From Rhodoferax sp. (GTDB taxonomy: Bacteria > Pseudomonadota > Gammaproteobacteria > Burkholderiales > Burkholderiaceae_C): DNA of 64,000 nt. Below, one piece after another: positions 45,718 to 55,461 of the stretch. The translations under genes and the position numbers were made by a program. The stretch's first letter is position 1. Each line of letters opens with the position of its first letter. A model generated the notes under the pieces. It did not search any database and was not told the origin of the DNA. It saw nothing but the letters and a program-made list of their open reading frames with translations. The DNA lies in NCBI RefSeq assembly GCF_028714215.1, contig NZ_JAQTMS010000013.1, positions 30,356 through 94,355 of the forward strand, in the 5' to 3' direction.

Positions 45718-47313
45718 TCAGCCAGACTGTGCCGCCTTGATCAGGTCGGCCGCTTTTTCGGCAATCATGATCACCGGCGCGTTGGTGTTGCCGCTGATCA
45801 CCTGCGGCATGATGGAGGCGTCGACCACGCGCAAGCCTTCCATGCCGTGCACGCGCAACTGCGCATCGACCACGTCCAGTGCCCCCGGGCCCATGCGGCA
45901 AGTGCCGACCGGGTGGTAGATGGTGTCGGCGTGGTCGCGGATGAATTGTTCGATCTGGGCATCGCTTTGGGCTTGGGCCGAGGCTACCAGTTCCCGGGCA
46001 TCCAGGCTTGCCAGGGCGGCTTGCGAAAGAATCCGGCGCATCAGCTTGAAGCCGCGAATCATGCGCTCCAGGTCGTCAGGTTCGCTGAAGTAGTTGGGGT
46101 CTATCAAGGGCGGTGTCAGCGGGTCCTTGCTGGCTAGCTTGAGGCTGCCGCGGCTGCGCGGGCGCAGCAGGCACAGGTGGCAGGAGTAGCCGTGGCCCAG
46201 GGTGACGCTGCGGCCGTGATTGTGCAGCTTGCCGATCACAAAGTGCAGTTGCAGGTCCGGCGTCGCCTCATCGGGCTGGCTCTTGATGAAGCCGCCGGCT
46301 TCGGCGAAATTGCTGGTCAGCATGCCGCTGCGCTGGCGGCGCCACTCGAAGATGCCCTTGACGGCGCGCAGCAGGCCGCTCAGCGACAGGCCGAACAAAT
46401 CGGTCACCTTGGGCGCATCGGCCACCTGCAGCACGTCAATGTGATCGTGCAGATGCTGGCCGACGCCGGGCAACTCGTGGACCAGCGGGATGCCCAGGTC
46501 CTGCAGATGCGGGCGCGGCCCGATGCCCGACAGCATCAGCAGTTGGGGCGAATGCAGCGCCCCGGCGCACAGCAGCACCTCACGCCGGGCCCTGAGCTGT
46601 TCGAGCTTTCCGTCGTGCCGGAATTCGACGCCCACGGCGCGCTTGCCCTGCAGCAGAATGCGGGTCGCCTGGGCCCCGGTGAACAGGCTCAGGTTGGGTC
46701 GGCCCAGGTTGGGCGTCAGGTAGGCCTTGGCGGCGCTGAAGCGCTCGCCGTTCTTGTGCGTCACCTGGTACATGCCGACACCTTCCTGGCTGGCGCCATT
46801 GAAGTCGGGGTTGTGGACAAAGCCGGCTTGTTGCGCGGCCTGCACAAACATCGGTCCAAAGCGGCTCGGGCTGCGCAAATCCATCACGTTGAGCGGGCCG
46901 CCGATGTCGTGGAAGGCGTCGGCGCCGCGCTCGTTGTGTTCGGCGCGTTTGAAGTAGGGCAACAAGTCGTCGTAGCTCCAGCCGGGGTTGCCCTGGGCCG
47001 CCCATTGGTCGTAGTCCTGGCGCTGGCCGCGGATGTAGATCATGGCATTGATCGAACTGGAACCGCCCAGCACCTTGCCGATCGGCTGGTAGCCCTTGCG
47101 GCCATTCAGGCCGGCTTGCGCCACGGTGTCGAGTTTCCAGTTGGCCTGGCCGGTCTGGGCCATCAGGGCGAAGCCGGTCGGACAGTGGATCAGCACGCTC
47201 TTGTCCGGCGGGCCGGCCTCCAGCAGCGCCACCGTCAGCTTGGCGTCCTCGCTCAGGCGCGCCGCCAGTACACAACCGGCCGAACCGCCGCCAACGATGA
47301 TGTAATCGAACAT
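45718..47313 (-). CDS. GMC-family FAD-dependent alcohol/choline dehydrogenase-like oxidoreductase
   Basis: 531 residues from the ATG at 47313, which has a strong GGAGG. FAD-binding [21 protein letters not shown] signature 1 [19 protein letters not shown], signature 2 [16 protein letters not shown], and the active-site region [11 protein letters not shown] near the C terminus, followed by [22 protein letters not shown]. Relatives oxidise choline, long-chain alcohols (AlkJ) or polyethylene glycol. No betaine aldehyde dehydrogenase gene is adjacent, so choline is not assured. Confidence 0.92.
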   Translation of the reverse strand: MFDYIIVGGGSAGCVLAARLSEDAKLTVALLEAGPPDKSVLIHCPTGFALMAQTGQANWKLDTVAQAGLNGRKGYQPIGKVLGGSSSINAMIYIRGQRQDYDQWAAQGNPGWSYDDLLPYFKRAEHNERGADAFHDIGGPLNVMDLRSPSRFGPMFVQAAQQAGFVHNPDFNGASQEGVGMYQVTHKNGERFSAAKAYLTPNLGRPNLSLFTGAQATRILLQGKRAVGVEFRHDGKLEQLRARREVLLCAGALHSPQLLMLSGIGPRPHLQDLGIPLVHELPGVGQHLHDHIDVLQVADAPKVTDLFGLSLSGLLRAVKGIFEWRRQRSGMLTSNFAEAGGFIKSQPDEATPDLQLHFVIGKLHNHGRSVTLGHGYSCHLCLLRPRSRGSLKLASKDPLTPPLIDPNYFSEPDDLERMIRGFKLMRRILSQAALASLDARELVASAQAQSDAQIEQFIRDHADTIYHPVGTCRMGPGALDVVDAQLRVHGMEGLRVVDASIMPQVISGNTNAPVIMIAEKAADLIKAAQSG

Positions 47314-47490
47314 GTATTCCTCCATGGTCACGGGTGCATCGTTTTGCGCCGTGCCTGGGCGGCACCTTACCCGAAACCCTTGGCCGGGTTTAGAGGCCGG
47401 CCCCCAAAGCCCGCTGGGAAACCGATCGCTTGAAAACTTGGCGTCAGCACAATCGGGCATGATGCTGGATAGAAATCGACAAGGAGCAAC

Positions 47491-48237
47491 ATGAAGCTGG
47501 CTTTGCTGTCAGACATTCACGCCAATATTCAGGCTTTCGAGGCCTGTTTGACGCATGCCCGCGAGCATGGCGCCCAGCAGTTTGCGCTGCTGGGCGATCT
47601 GGTCGGTTACGGTGCCGACCCGGTGGCGGTGGTCGAGCTGGCGCAGCAACTGGCCGGCCAGGGCGCGTTGCTGGTCAAGGGCAATCACGACGAGATGGCG
47701 GTGCGACCGCCGGCGGAGGCGACCACCGTGGGCGACAGCACCGCCGCCTGGACCCACGCCCAGCTCAACGACAGCCAGCGCCAGTTTCTCGATCGCCTGC
47801 CGCTGACCATGGGACAAGACACCATGTTGCTGGTGCACGCCAGCGTCGACGGACCGGCACTGTGGCGTTACGTCTATGACGAGCGCGCCGCCAGTGCCAG
47901 CCTGGACGCGGCGGCGCCGGAAGTGCGCCATGTCTTTGGCGGGCACGTGCACGTGCAGACCCTTTATTACCGGGGTGCCGGCGCCGATTTGATGAAGTTC
48001 CTGCCGACCCCGGGGGTTGCGGTACCGGTGCCAAAGCACCGGCGCTGGCTGGCCACCATCGGTTCGGTCGGGCAACCGCGGGACCGCAATCCGCAGGCCA
48101 TGTACGCCATTTTTGATACCGAAAAATTGCAGCTGACTTTTCAGCGCGTGTCTTACGACAATCGCGGCGCGGCGGTGGCCATTCGGCAGGCCGCCCTGCC
48201 GGCATTTTTTGCCGATCGCCTGGAGTTGGGACGGTGA
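47491..48237 (+). CDS. Calcineurin-like metallophosphoesterase
   Basis: 248 residues with AAGGAG before the ATG. All metallophosphatase motifs are present: SDIHANIQAFEA, GDLVGYGADP, KGNHDE, LLVHASVDGP and GGHVHVQ. Related proteins hydrolyse Ap4A or act as phosphoprotein phosphatases. It overlaps the Ser/Thr kinase gene by 4 bp (GTGA), so phosphatase and kinase are probably made together and may act on the same target. That pairing is inference from position. Confidence 0.9.
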   Translation: MKLALLSDIHANIQAFEACLTHAREHGAQQFALLGDLVGYGADPVAVVELAQQLAGQGALLVKGNHDEMAVRPPAEATTVGDSTAAWTHAQLNDSQRQFLDRLPLTMGQDTMLLVHASVDGPALWRYVYDERAASASLDAAAPEVRHVFGGHVHVQTLYYRGAGADLMKFLPTPGVAVPVPKHRRWLATIGSVGQPRDRNPQAMYAIFDTEKLQLTFQRVSYDNRGAAVAIRQAALPAFFADRLELGR

Positions 48238-49709
48238 AGCTGCTGGAACCGGGCGCCGAGCTGGACGGTTTCACAATCGAGGAGTGCATCCATTCGGGCG
48301 GCATGGCCCACGTCTACCGCGTTCGCTACTCCGAAGGCGCGCGCGACCCCGGTTTCCCGCTGGCCATGAAAGTGCCCCGCATGACGGCCGGTGACGGCGC
48401 CGAGAACATTGTCAGTTTCGAGGTCGAGCACCAGATCATGCAGGTCCTGACGGGGAGCCATGTGCCGCGTTTCGTGGCCGCCGGCGACCTCGAAAACGTG
48501 CCGTACCTGGTGATGGAGTATGTGCACGGCAAAACCCTGGAGCACTGGCTGGAGGCGCCGGAGTTGCCGCCGGTCTACGAGTGGGCCCAGCTCGGCGCGG
48601 CAGTGGCCATGGCGGTGCACAGCCTGCACCAGCAGAACACGGTGCATCTGGATTTGAAGCCGGCCAACGTGCTGATCCGCGCCGACGGCAGCGCGGTGCT
48701 GCTGGACTTCGGCCTGTCCTGCAATGCCCTCTACCCCGATCTTTTGGCCGAGCAGTTGCGCAAGGCGGTGGGCTCGCCGGCCTGGATTGCGCCGGAACAG
48801 GTGGTGGGCGTGCGCGGCGACCCGCGCAGCGATATTTTTGCCATTGGCGTCATGCTTTACCAGCTGGCCACCGACGAGTTGCCGTTTGGCGCACCCCGGA
48901 CCACCGGCGGGTTGCGCCAGCGCCTGTGGATGGATCCGCCGCCGCCGCGCAAGCTGGAGCCGGGCCTGCCTGAGTGGATGCAGGAAGTGATATTGCGCTG
49001 CCTGGAGCCGGAGGCGGCCAAGCGCTATCCGTCGGCGGCGCATCTGGCGTTTGATCTGCATCACCCCGAGCAAATAGTCGTCACCGAGCGTGGCCGCAAC
49101 ACCCGGGGCACCGGCTTTCGCACCCATTTCAAACGCTGGCTCAAGGCCGCCGGCATGCACTACCAACCCAGTCCCTTGCCGGTGCACCAGATCGAGGAGG
49201 TGCCCATCGTCATGGTGGCGGTGCCGCACAAGGACGTCAGCGACGCCACGCTGTACTCGCTGCGGCAGGCGGTGGCGCGCTCGCTGGGCACCCGTCTGGG
49301 GGCCCGACTGGCCTGCGTGACCGTGATCTCGCCGGGCCAGACCAGCACATCCAGCGACGCCAGCAGCGAGACCAGCGTGCAGCGCAAATACATTGCCAAC
49401 CTGCGCCAATGGGCGCAGCCGCTGGATCTGCCGGGTCAGCAAACCTCCTACCATGTGCTGGAGGCCAGCGACGTGGCGCAGGCGCTGGTCAACTATGCGG
49501 TGGGCAACGAGGTCAGCGTCATCGTCATGGGGGCGGCGACCCACGGCCTGAAGATGCAACGGTTTGTCGCCACCGTGCCGATCAAGGTGGCGATGGAAGC
49601 GCCCTGCACCGTGATACTGGTCAAGCAGGCCTTGCCGTTTGAATTGCTGGCTGAGCAGGCGGCAGGAATCAAGCCGGATTTGAAGCATGAGCCGGACCTG
49701 CCATTTTGA
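48234..49709 (+). CDS. Eukaryotic-like Ser/Thr kinase fused to a universal stress protein domain
   Basis: 491 residues with a GTG start. Kinase domain about 10-275: glycine-loop region IHSGGMAHVYRV, ATP lysine K46 (LAMKVPR), catalytic loop HLDLKPANVL, DFGLSC, SPAWIAPEQV and SDIFAIGVMLYQLATDELPFG. A linker leads to a UspA-like domain (about 315-465: VPIVMVAVPHKDVSDATLYSL, VIVMGAATHGLKMQRFVATVP). Kinase plus Usp fusions are unusual outside some proteobacteria and actinobacteria. There are no membrane segments, so it is cytoplasmic. It sits between the phosphoesterase and a GspE-like ATPase. Confidence 0.9.
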   Translation: MKLLEPGAELDGFTIEECIHSGGMAHVYRVRYSEGARDPGFPLAMKVPRMTAGDGAENIVSFEVEHQIMQVLTGSHVPRFVAAGDLENVPYLVMEYVHGKTLEHWLEAPELPPVYEWAQLGAAVAMAVHSLHQQNTVHLDLKPANVLIRADGSAVLLDFGLSCNALYPDLLAEQLRKAVGSPAWIAPEQVVGVRGDPRSDIFAIGVMLYQLATDELPFGAPRTTGGLRQRLWMDPPPPRKLEPGLPEWMQEVILRCLEPEAAKRYPSAAHLAFDLHHPEQIVVTERGRNTRGTGFRTHFKRWLKAAGMHYQPSPLPVHQIEEVPIVMVAVPHKDVSDATLYSLRQAVARSLGTRLGARLACVTVISPGQTSTSSDASSETSVQRKYIANLRQWAQPLDLPGQQTSYHVLEASDVAQALVNYAVGNEVSVIVMGAATHGLKMQRFVATVPIKVAMEAPCTVILVKQALPFELLAEQAAGIKPDLKHEPDLPF

Positions 49710-49783
49710 TCAACAGCTTGTTGCTTCCGGCTCGCCTTATCGATGCCGAGCGGTTACCATCCGTTAACTGTTTGCCACTCAAG

Positions 49784-52312
49784 ATGATCGATTCAACCTC
49801 CGCGCCCATGCAGAAGCCGCCAAGTCGGGGTGCCAATGGGAATTCACTAGGCCCAGGCAGCAAATTCACCGGCCTTTACTGGCCCAGTCCGCCGTTTGCC
49901 ATTTTCAGCGATGCGGTTCCCTGGTCCGAGCCGCAAGTCTGCGAGATCGAGGATCTCGCTGGCACCGTGCGCAGTTGCCGGCTGGCCTTGATCACACCGG
50001 GCGACAAGACGGTGATGATTTTCGTACCGAATCGGACCTCGCCCGGGCGGGTCCAGTTCTCGCAGTTTCGACGGCTGACCCTGAAGACCGTCCTGTACCC
50101 CCAGGAAACGGTTAGCGATACCGAATTTGCCGACATCTTCGGCCATCGTCCGACACTGGACTACAACCTGCAGCTCAACGACGGCACCACCGTCTCCGGT
50201 CAGACCGTCGGCTATATCGAAACCAGCTTCGGTGTCTTTGTCTTTCCGCCGGTCGACGGCGGGGGCGGCGTGGAGCGGGTCTTCATCCCGCGGGAAGCCT
50301 ACCTGAGCGCCACTTTTGGCGAGCACATCGGGCAGCTGCTGGTGTCGCAGCGCGCCGTGACGCGCCAGCAGGTGGAGCAGGCGGCCAGCGAGCAGATGAG
50401 CTTGCGCAGCCGCAAGCTGGGCGACCATTTCGTGAACGAGGCGATCGTCTCGCCCGAACAACTCATGGTGGCGCTGGACCAACAGTCCAGGATGCCCATG
50501 ATCCGGGTCGGCGAGGCGCTGACCCGGCTCGGTTACATCGACGAAGCGCAGTTGGCGCAGGCGCTGGAAAAGCAGAAGACCGAGCGCTCCGTGCCGCTGG
50601 GCCAATTGCTGATGAACATGGGCTTCCTGTCGCGCCATGACCTGAATACCGCACTGGCCCGCAAAATGGGCTACCCGGTGGTGGATCTGACGCAGTTCCC
50701 GATCGAGGCCGATGCGCTGCGCAAGGTTCCCTTGGCCACGGCGCTGCGGCTGGGCGTCATGCCGATGTTGTTGCGCGACAAGTTGCTGATTGTTGCCAGC
50801 GGCGATCCGACGCGGCGCGACATGATCGAAGAGCTGGAATTCCTGGTCGGCATGCGTGTCATCGCCACGCTCGGTGACGAGCAGGTGATCGAGCAAACGC
50901 TAACGCAGACTTATGAAAGATTCGGTTTGCCGACCGGCACGTTGGGGGATGGCCTGCAAGGCGCCGACAGTTCCAACCTCGATGCCGCCAGTACCAGCGA
51001 GTTGCTGGAATCGATGGAACTGCAGGACTCGGACGAGGAGGAGTCCGGCAAACAGATCGAGCAGTCCGACAATTCGCTGGTGCGCCTGATCAACACCATG
51101 ATCATCGAGGCGCACAACCGGGGTGTTTCCGACATCCACGTCGAAACCCATCCCGGGCGCACCAAGACCCGCATCCGGTTTCGCAAGGACGGCGTGATGC
51201 TGCCCTACCTGGAGTTGCCGCACACCTATCGCGCGGCCCTGACGGCGCGCCTGAAAATCATGGCCGATCTGGACATCTCCGAGCGGCGCAAACCGCAGGA
51301 CGGAAAGATCGATTTCGCCAAGTTCTCCAGCCGGCACAAGATCGAGTTGCGCATCGCCACCATCCCGACCTACGGCGGCCTGGAAGACGTGGTGATGCGG
51401 CTGCTGTCGTCATCGAAACCGATTGCCATGGAAAAGCTGGGCCTGTCGCCCAGCAATTTCACGCAGTTGCGCGAGGCCGTCAGCCGGCCCTACGGCATGG
51501 TCTTGTGTGTCGGCCCGACCGGGTCCGGTAAAACCACCACGCTGCATTCGATCCTGGGATTCCTGAACACGCCGCAGCGCAAAATCTGGACGGCCGAGGA
51601 CCCGATTGAAATAACCCAGCCCGACCTGCGCCAGGTGCAGGTCAACGCCAGAATCGACTGGACCTTTGCCAAGGCTTTGCGCTCCTTCCTGCGGGCCGAC
51701 CCGGACGTCATCATGGTGGGCGAAATCCGCGACAAGGAAACCGCCCAGATTGCGATCGAAGCCTCTCTCACCGGCCATCTGGTGTTGTCCACCCTGCACA
51801 CCAACAGCGCCTCCGAGACCGTCACCCGGCTGATCGACATGGGCATGGACCCGTTCAACTTTGCCGATTCGCTGCTGGCGGTGCTGGCGCAGCGCCTGGT
51901 GCGGCGGATGTGCTCCGAGTGCCGCACGGCGCAGGAGGCCAGCGATGCCTTTGTCGAGGAATTGCTGGCGGACTACCTGCACTCGTTTCCAGAGGAGTTG
52001 CGACCGGCACGCGAGGCGGTGCGCGACGAGTGGCTGAGCGAGTTTGGCCACGACGGCCATCTGACCCAGTACCACTCGCCGGGTTGCAGCCATTGCCACG
52101 AAACCGGCTTGCGCGGGCGGCTTGGCTTGCACGAGTTGATGATGGTGACACCCAGCTTGCGGCATCTGATCCAGACCGGGGCCCGGCCGGAGCAACTTCA
52201 ATTCGAGAGCGTGCAGCATGGCGCCATGCGCACCCTGCGCCAGGATGGCATTCACAAGGTGCTCGGCGGCCAGACCACCATTGAAGAAGTGCGCGCCAAC
52301 AGCAATAGCTGA
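49784..52312 (+). CDS. GspE/PilB-type ATPase with MshEN-like repeats
   Basis: About 842 residues from the ATG at 49784; TTG at 49706 would extend it. A ~170-residue N-terminal region of unknown type is followed by four tandem (R/K)-h-G-x2-L/F-x3-G/A-h...L-x2-A-x2-Q units (about 180-320: HIGQLLVSQ, KLGDHFVNE, RVGEALTRLG, PLGQLLMNMG), as in the cyclic-di-GMP-binding MshEN domain. The ATPase core has Walker A GPTGSGKTTTLHSIL, the Asp box TAEDPIEITQPD, Walker B FLRADPDVIMVGEIRD, HTNSASETVTRL and a four-cysteine zinc motif (CSEC, CSHC). No pilin, PilC or secretin gene is near, so its machine is unknown. Confidence 0.88.
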   Translation: MIDSTSAPMQKPPSRGANGNSLGPGSKFTGLYWPSPPFAIFSDAVPWSEPQVCEIEDLAGTVRSCRLALITPGDKTVMIFVPNRTSPGRVQFSQFRRLTLKTVLYPQETVSDTEFADIFGHRPTLDYNLQLNDGTTVSGQTVGYIETSFGVFVFPPVDGGGGVERVFIPREAYLSATFGEHIGQLLVSQRAVTRQQVEQAASEQMSLRSRKLGDHFVNEAIVSPEQLMVALDQQSRMPMIRVGEALTRLGYIDEAQLAQALEKQKTERSVPLGQLLMNMGFLSRHDLNTALARKMGYPVVDLTQFPIEADALRKVPLATALRLGVMPMLLRDKLLIVASGDPTRRDMIEELEFLVGMRVIATLGDEQVIEQTLTQTYERFGLPTGTLGDGLQGADSSNLDAASTSELLESMELQDSDEEESGKQIEQSDNSLVRLINTMIIEAHNRGVSDIHVETHPGRTKTRIRFRKDGVMLPYLELPHTYRAALTARLKIMADLDISERRKPQDGKIDFAKFSSRHKIELRIATIPTYGGLEDVVMRLLSSSKPIAMEKLGLSPSNFTQLREAVSRPYGMVLCVGPTGSGKTTTLHSILGFLNTPQRKIWTAEDPIEITQPDLRQVQVNARIDWTFAKALRSFLRADPDVIMVGEIRDKETAQIAIEASLTGHLVLSTLHTNSASETVTRLIDMGMDPFNFADSLLAVLAQRLVRRMCSECRTAQEASDAFVEELLADYLHSFPEELRPAREAVRDEWLSEFGHDGHLTQYHSPGCSHCHETGLRGRLGLHELMMVTPSLRHLIQTGARPEQLQFESVQHGAMRTLRQDGIHKVLGGQTTIEEVRANSNS

Positions 52313-52346
52313 AGAAACTGGCCCCGGAAGGCGCGACAATGAGAGT

Positions 52347-53402
52347 ATGCTGCCGCACTCCTCCAACGCTTCCGGTTCTCACCCTTATCAGGCGCTGACG
52401 CCCGATGTCGTGATGGATGCGCTGGCCAGCGTCGGGCTTTACGGCGATGGGCGCCAGCAGGCCTTGAGCTCCTACGAGAACCGGGTTTACCAACTGCACC
52501 TGGAAGATGGCGCGGTGGTGGTCGCCAAGTTCTATCGCCCTGGGCGCTGGAGCGAGGCGCAGATTCTGGAAGAGCACACCTTCTCCGCCGAGTTGATGGA
52601 GGCCGAGATTCCGGTGATCGGGCCGCTCGCCCTGAACGGCAGCACGCTGCATCATTTTGGCGGCTTTGCCTTTAGCGTCAGCCCCAGCCGCGGCGGCCGT
52701 GCGCCCGAGCTCGACGACCCCGAGGTGCTGGAGTGGATTGGCCGTTTTCTGGCCCGCATCCACGCCGTCGGGGCCGCCAAGCCTTTTGCCTGCCGCCCGG
52801 CGCTCGATCTGCAAAGCTTCGGCACGGCCTCGCGGGAGTGGTTGCTGAGCCATGACAAAGTGCCGCTGGACGTGCAATCGGCGTGGGCCAAGGCCTCGCA
52901 GGAGGCGCTTGACTTGATTGCCGGCCACCCCTGCTTGACCAGCGCCGCTCGCCCCGGCGATGTCGAGCGGGAGCCGATCCGGCAGTTGCGCCTGCACGGC
53001 GACTGCCACCCCGGCAACATTCTCTGGACGCCGCTGGACTCGCCGGCAGCCAGCGGACCGGGGCCGCATTTTGTCGATCTGGACGACAGCCGCAGCGGAG
53101 CGGCGGTGCAGGACTTGTGGATGCTGCTCAGTGGCGACCGCCAGCAGCGCACGCGCCAGCTCGGCGCCCTGGTGGACGGCTATGAGCAGTTTCGCGAATT
53201 CGACCGGCGCGAGACCGCGCTGATCGAACCGCTGCGCACCTTGCGCCTGATTCACTACAGCGCCTGGCTGGCGCGGCGCTGGAGCGACCCGACCTTTCCG
53301 ATCAACTTCCCCTGGTTCGGTTCCAGCGATTACTGGCAGGGTCAGGTGCAGATGCTGCAGGAACAAATCGAAGCCATGCAGGAAGAGCCGCTGCAAGTGT
53401 GA
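52347..53402 (+). CDS. srkA: Stress response kinase SrkA/YihE-like
   Basis: 351 residues from the ATG at 52347. APH/HipA-like kinase fold: SSYENRVYQLHLEDG, VAKFYRPGRWSEAQILEEH, catalytic loop LHGDCHPGNILW and metal-binding DLDDSRSGAAVQDLWMLLSGD, all as in E. coli SrkA (YihE), a Ser/Thr kinase that limits stress-induced cell death. Length is close to SrkA (328). It follows the GspE-like gene by 34 bp in the same direction, making a second kinase in this run of genes. Confidence 0.92.
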   Translation: MLPHSSNASGSHPYQALTPDVVMDALASVGLYGDGRQQALSSYENRVYQLHLEDGAVVVAKFYRPGRWSEAQILEEHTFSAELMEAEIPVIGPLALNGSTLHHFGGFAFSVSPSRGGRAPELDDPEVLEWIGRFLARIHAVGAAKPFACRPALDLQSFGTASREWLLSHDKVPLDVQSAWAKASQEALDLIAGHPCLTSAARPGDVEREPIRQLRLHGDCHPGNILWTPLDSPAASGPGPHFVDLDDSRSGAAVQDLWMLLSGDRQQRTRQLGALVDGYEQFREFDRRETALIEPLRTLRLIHYSAWLARRWSDPTFPINFPWFGSSDYWQGQVQMLQEQIEAMQEEPLQV

Positions 53403-53479
53403 GGGCAGGCCCCATTGACACGATAGGCGCGGCTCAAGATACTGGTATTCGTGATCTTTAAACGTCAGGGCCTAACCCA

Positions 53480-55063
53480 ATGACCATGAACGCCGCCCAG
53501 ACGCTGCTGCAAGCCGGCGCGGCGCAGGCCGTTGCGCTGGAATGCGGCGACCAGCGTCTGAGTTACCAGGGCTTGCGTCAGCGCGTGCGGCAGGCCGGCG
53601 GCGCCTGGCAAGCGCTGGGCTTGCGCACAGGTGAGCGTGTCATCATTTTTGCGCCCGACAGCATCGATTGGGTGGTGGCCTATCTGGGCGCGATCTGGGC
53701 CGGTGGTGTGGCCATTGGCGTCAATCCGCGGCTGGCGATGAGCGAGTTGGCGCCGATCTTGTCCGAGAGCGAGGTACGCTTTGTCTGGTGCGAGGCCGAC
53801 AGCGTGGCGCCGCTGCAGCAACTGCTGGCCGATCTGGTGCAGCCGCCGGCCCTGGTCGCCAGCGGACCCGGCGTTTCGGCCTGGGCCGACCACCTGAGCC
53901 GGGCGCCAGAAGTCGATCCGGTGCTGCAAGGCGAAGAGGCGCCGGCCCTGTGGATCGGCACCTCGGGCACCACCGGCGTTTCCAAGGGCGTGGTGCATGC
54001 GCAGCGGGTGGCGCTGCAGCCGCATTCGTTTGCCTGCGGGGTGTTGGGCTTGAACGCGTCGGACCGGCTTTACGCCAGCTCCAAATTGTTCTTTGCCTAT
54101 GCGCTGGGCAACAGCTTGTTGGCCGGCCTGCGCGCCGGTGCCACGGTGATCCTGGACCGCCATTGGCCCGACCCCGAGCGCGTGCTGGCGATGGTGGCGC
54201 AGCACCGGCCGACCTTGCTATTTTGTGTCCCCACGCTGTACAGCAAGATGCTGCAAGCCGGTGTCGCGGTCCAACTCGCCGGGCTCGGTATTCGCCATTG
54301 CGTGTCGGCTGGCGAGACCTTGCCGGTGGCCGTGCGTCAGGCCTGGCGTGCCGCCACCGGTCTGGCCATCACCAGCGGTTACGGCACCTCCGAGACCTTG
54401 TGCCTGATGCTTTACTGCCAGGACGACAGCGGCCTGTTGCAAACCACGCCGCAAGTGCAAGTGCGTTATGCGCCCGAGGCCGATCCGGCGCTGCCGCAGC
54501 GCATCTTGCTGCGCAGCAGCAGCGTGGCGCTCGGTTACTGGCAGCGCCCGCAGGCGCAAGCGGACGGATTTCAGGGCGGCTGGTATTGTCCGGGCGACAT
54601 GTTTCTGCGCCGCGCCGACGGCCGCCTCGAGTTTGCCGGCCGTACCGACGATTTGCTCAAGATCAGCGGTCGCTGGGTCAGCACCTTGTGGGTCGAGCAG
54701 GCACTGCAACGCGCCGTGGGCGACAGCATCGCGCAACTGGCTTGCATCGGCGTGCCGACAGCCGAGGGGCTGACCGCGCTGTCCTTGCTGGCGGTCGCCG
54801 CGCCGCAGCAGCAGGAGGTGGCGGCACAGCGCATGCAGGCCGCCATGGCGGCGCTGCCGACCTACCGGCGTCCGCACTGGCTGCATTGGCTTGCGGCGCT
54901 GCCCCTGACGGCCACCGGCAAACTGCAGCGTGCCCGGCTGCTGGCCTTGCACCAGGCCGCCGTGGCCGGATCGGCTTACTTGCCGTTGATGCCCAGCAGT
55001 TCGACCTCAAACAGCAGCGTGGCGTTGGGCGGGATGGTGCCACCGGCGCCGCGCTCGCCATAA
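53480..55063 (+). CDS. Benzoate-CoA ligase-like AMP-binding enzyme
   Basis: 527 residues. ANL-superfamily adenylating enzyme: P-loop LWIGTSGTTGVSKGVVH, SGYGTSETLCLM, FAGRTDDLLKISGRWVS (hinge) and the C-terminal catalytic lysine in LPLTATGKLQRARL. The sequence is closest in style to benzoate/4-hydroxybenzoate-CoA ligases (KLFFAYALGNSL). The last ~29 codons run antisense into the FKBP gene (54976-55063), giving a Ser/Pro-rich tail that is probably not part of the ancestral enzyme. No aromatic-degradation genes are adjacent, so the acid substrate is uncertain. Confidence 0.85.
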   Translation: MTMNAAQTLLQAGAAQAVALECGDQRLSYQGLRQRVRQAGGAWQALGLRTGERVIIFAPDSIDWVVAYLGAIWAGGVAIGVNPRLAMSELAPILSESEVRFVWCEADSVAPLQQLLADLVQPPALVASGPGVSAWADHLSRAPEVDPVLQGEEAPALWIGTSGTTGVSKGVVHAQRVALQPHSFACGVLGLNASDRLYASSKLFFAYALGNSLLAGLRAGATVILDRHWPDPERVLAMVAQHRPTLLFCVPTLYSKMLQAGVAVQLAGLGIRHCVSAGETLPVAVRQAWRAATGLAITSGYGTSETLCLMLYCQDDSGLLQTTPQVQVRYAPEADPALPQRILLRSSSVALGYWQRPQAQADGFQGGWYCPGDMFLRRADGRLEFAGRTDDLLKISGRWVSTLWVEQALQRAVGDSIAQLACIGVPTAEGLTALSLLAVAAPQQQEVAAQRMQAAMAALPTYRRPHWLHWLAALPLTATGKLQRARLLALHQAAVAGSAYLPLMPSSSTSNSSVALGGMVPPAPRSP

Positions 55064-55419
55064 GCGATGGCCGGCGGGCAGGTGAGCTTGGCTTTGCCGC
55101 CCACTTTCATGCGCTGCACACCTTCGGTCCAGCATTTGATGACGCCGTTCAAGGGGAACTCGATGGCTTCATTGCGCTTGTAGGAACTGTCGAATTCCTT
55201 GCCATCGGGGAAGGTGCCGCGGTAATGCACCTTGACCTTGTCGCTGGCACTGGGGCTGGTGCCGCTGCCGTCTTTCAGGGAGCGGTAGACCAGACCACTG
55301 GGGGTAAGCACCGCGCCAGCTTCCTTGGCGGCAGCGGCGGTGACGGCATTTTGCGACCAGGCGGCGGGCAGGGTGGTCAGGGAGGCGACCAGGGTGGCGA
55401 AGCGAAGAGCAGATTTCAT
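54976..55419 (-). CDS. Periplasmic FKBP-type peptidyl-prolyl isomerase
   Basis: 147 residues. A signal peptide (MKSALRFATLVASLTTLPAAWS) precedes one FKBP domain: VKVHYRGTFPDGKEFDSSYKRNEAIEFPL split over residues 62-92, MKVGGKAKLTCPPAIAYGERGAGG and IPPNATLLFEVELLGI. It should speed proline isomerisation of exported proteins. It is convergent with, and overlaps by 88 bp, the acyl-CoA ligase gene. It lies 42 bp after htpG on the same strand. Confidence 0.94.
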   Translation of the reverse strand: MKSALRFATLVASLTTLPAAWSQNAVTAAAAKEAGAVLTPSGLVYRSLKDGSGTSPSASDKVKVHYRGTFPDGKEFDSSYKRNEAIEFPLNGVIKCWTEGVQRMKVGGKAKLTCPPAIAYGERGAGGTIPPNATLLFEVELLGINGK

Positions 55420-55461
55420 AGTTGATTACCAAGGGTTCATAAAGACAGGAATTTTCGCAGC

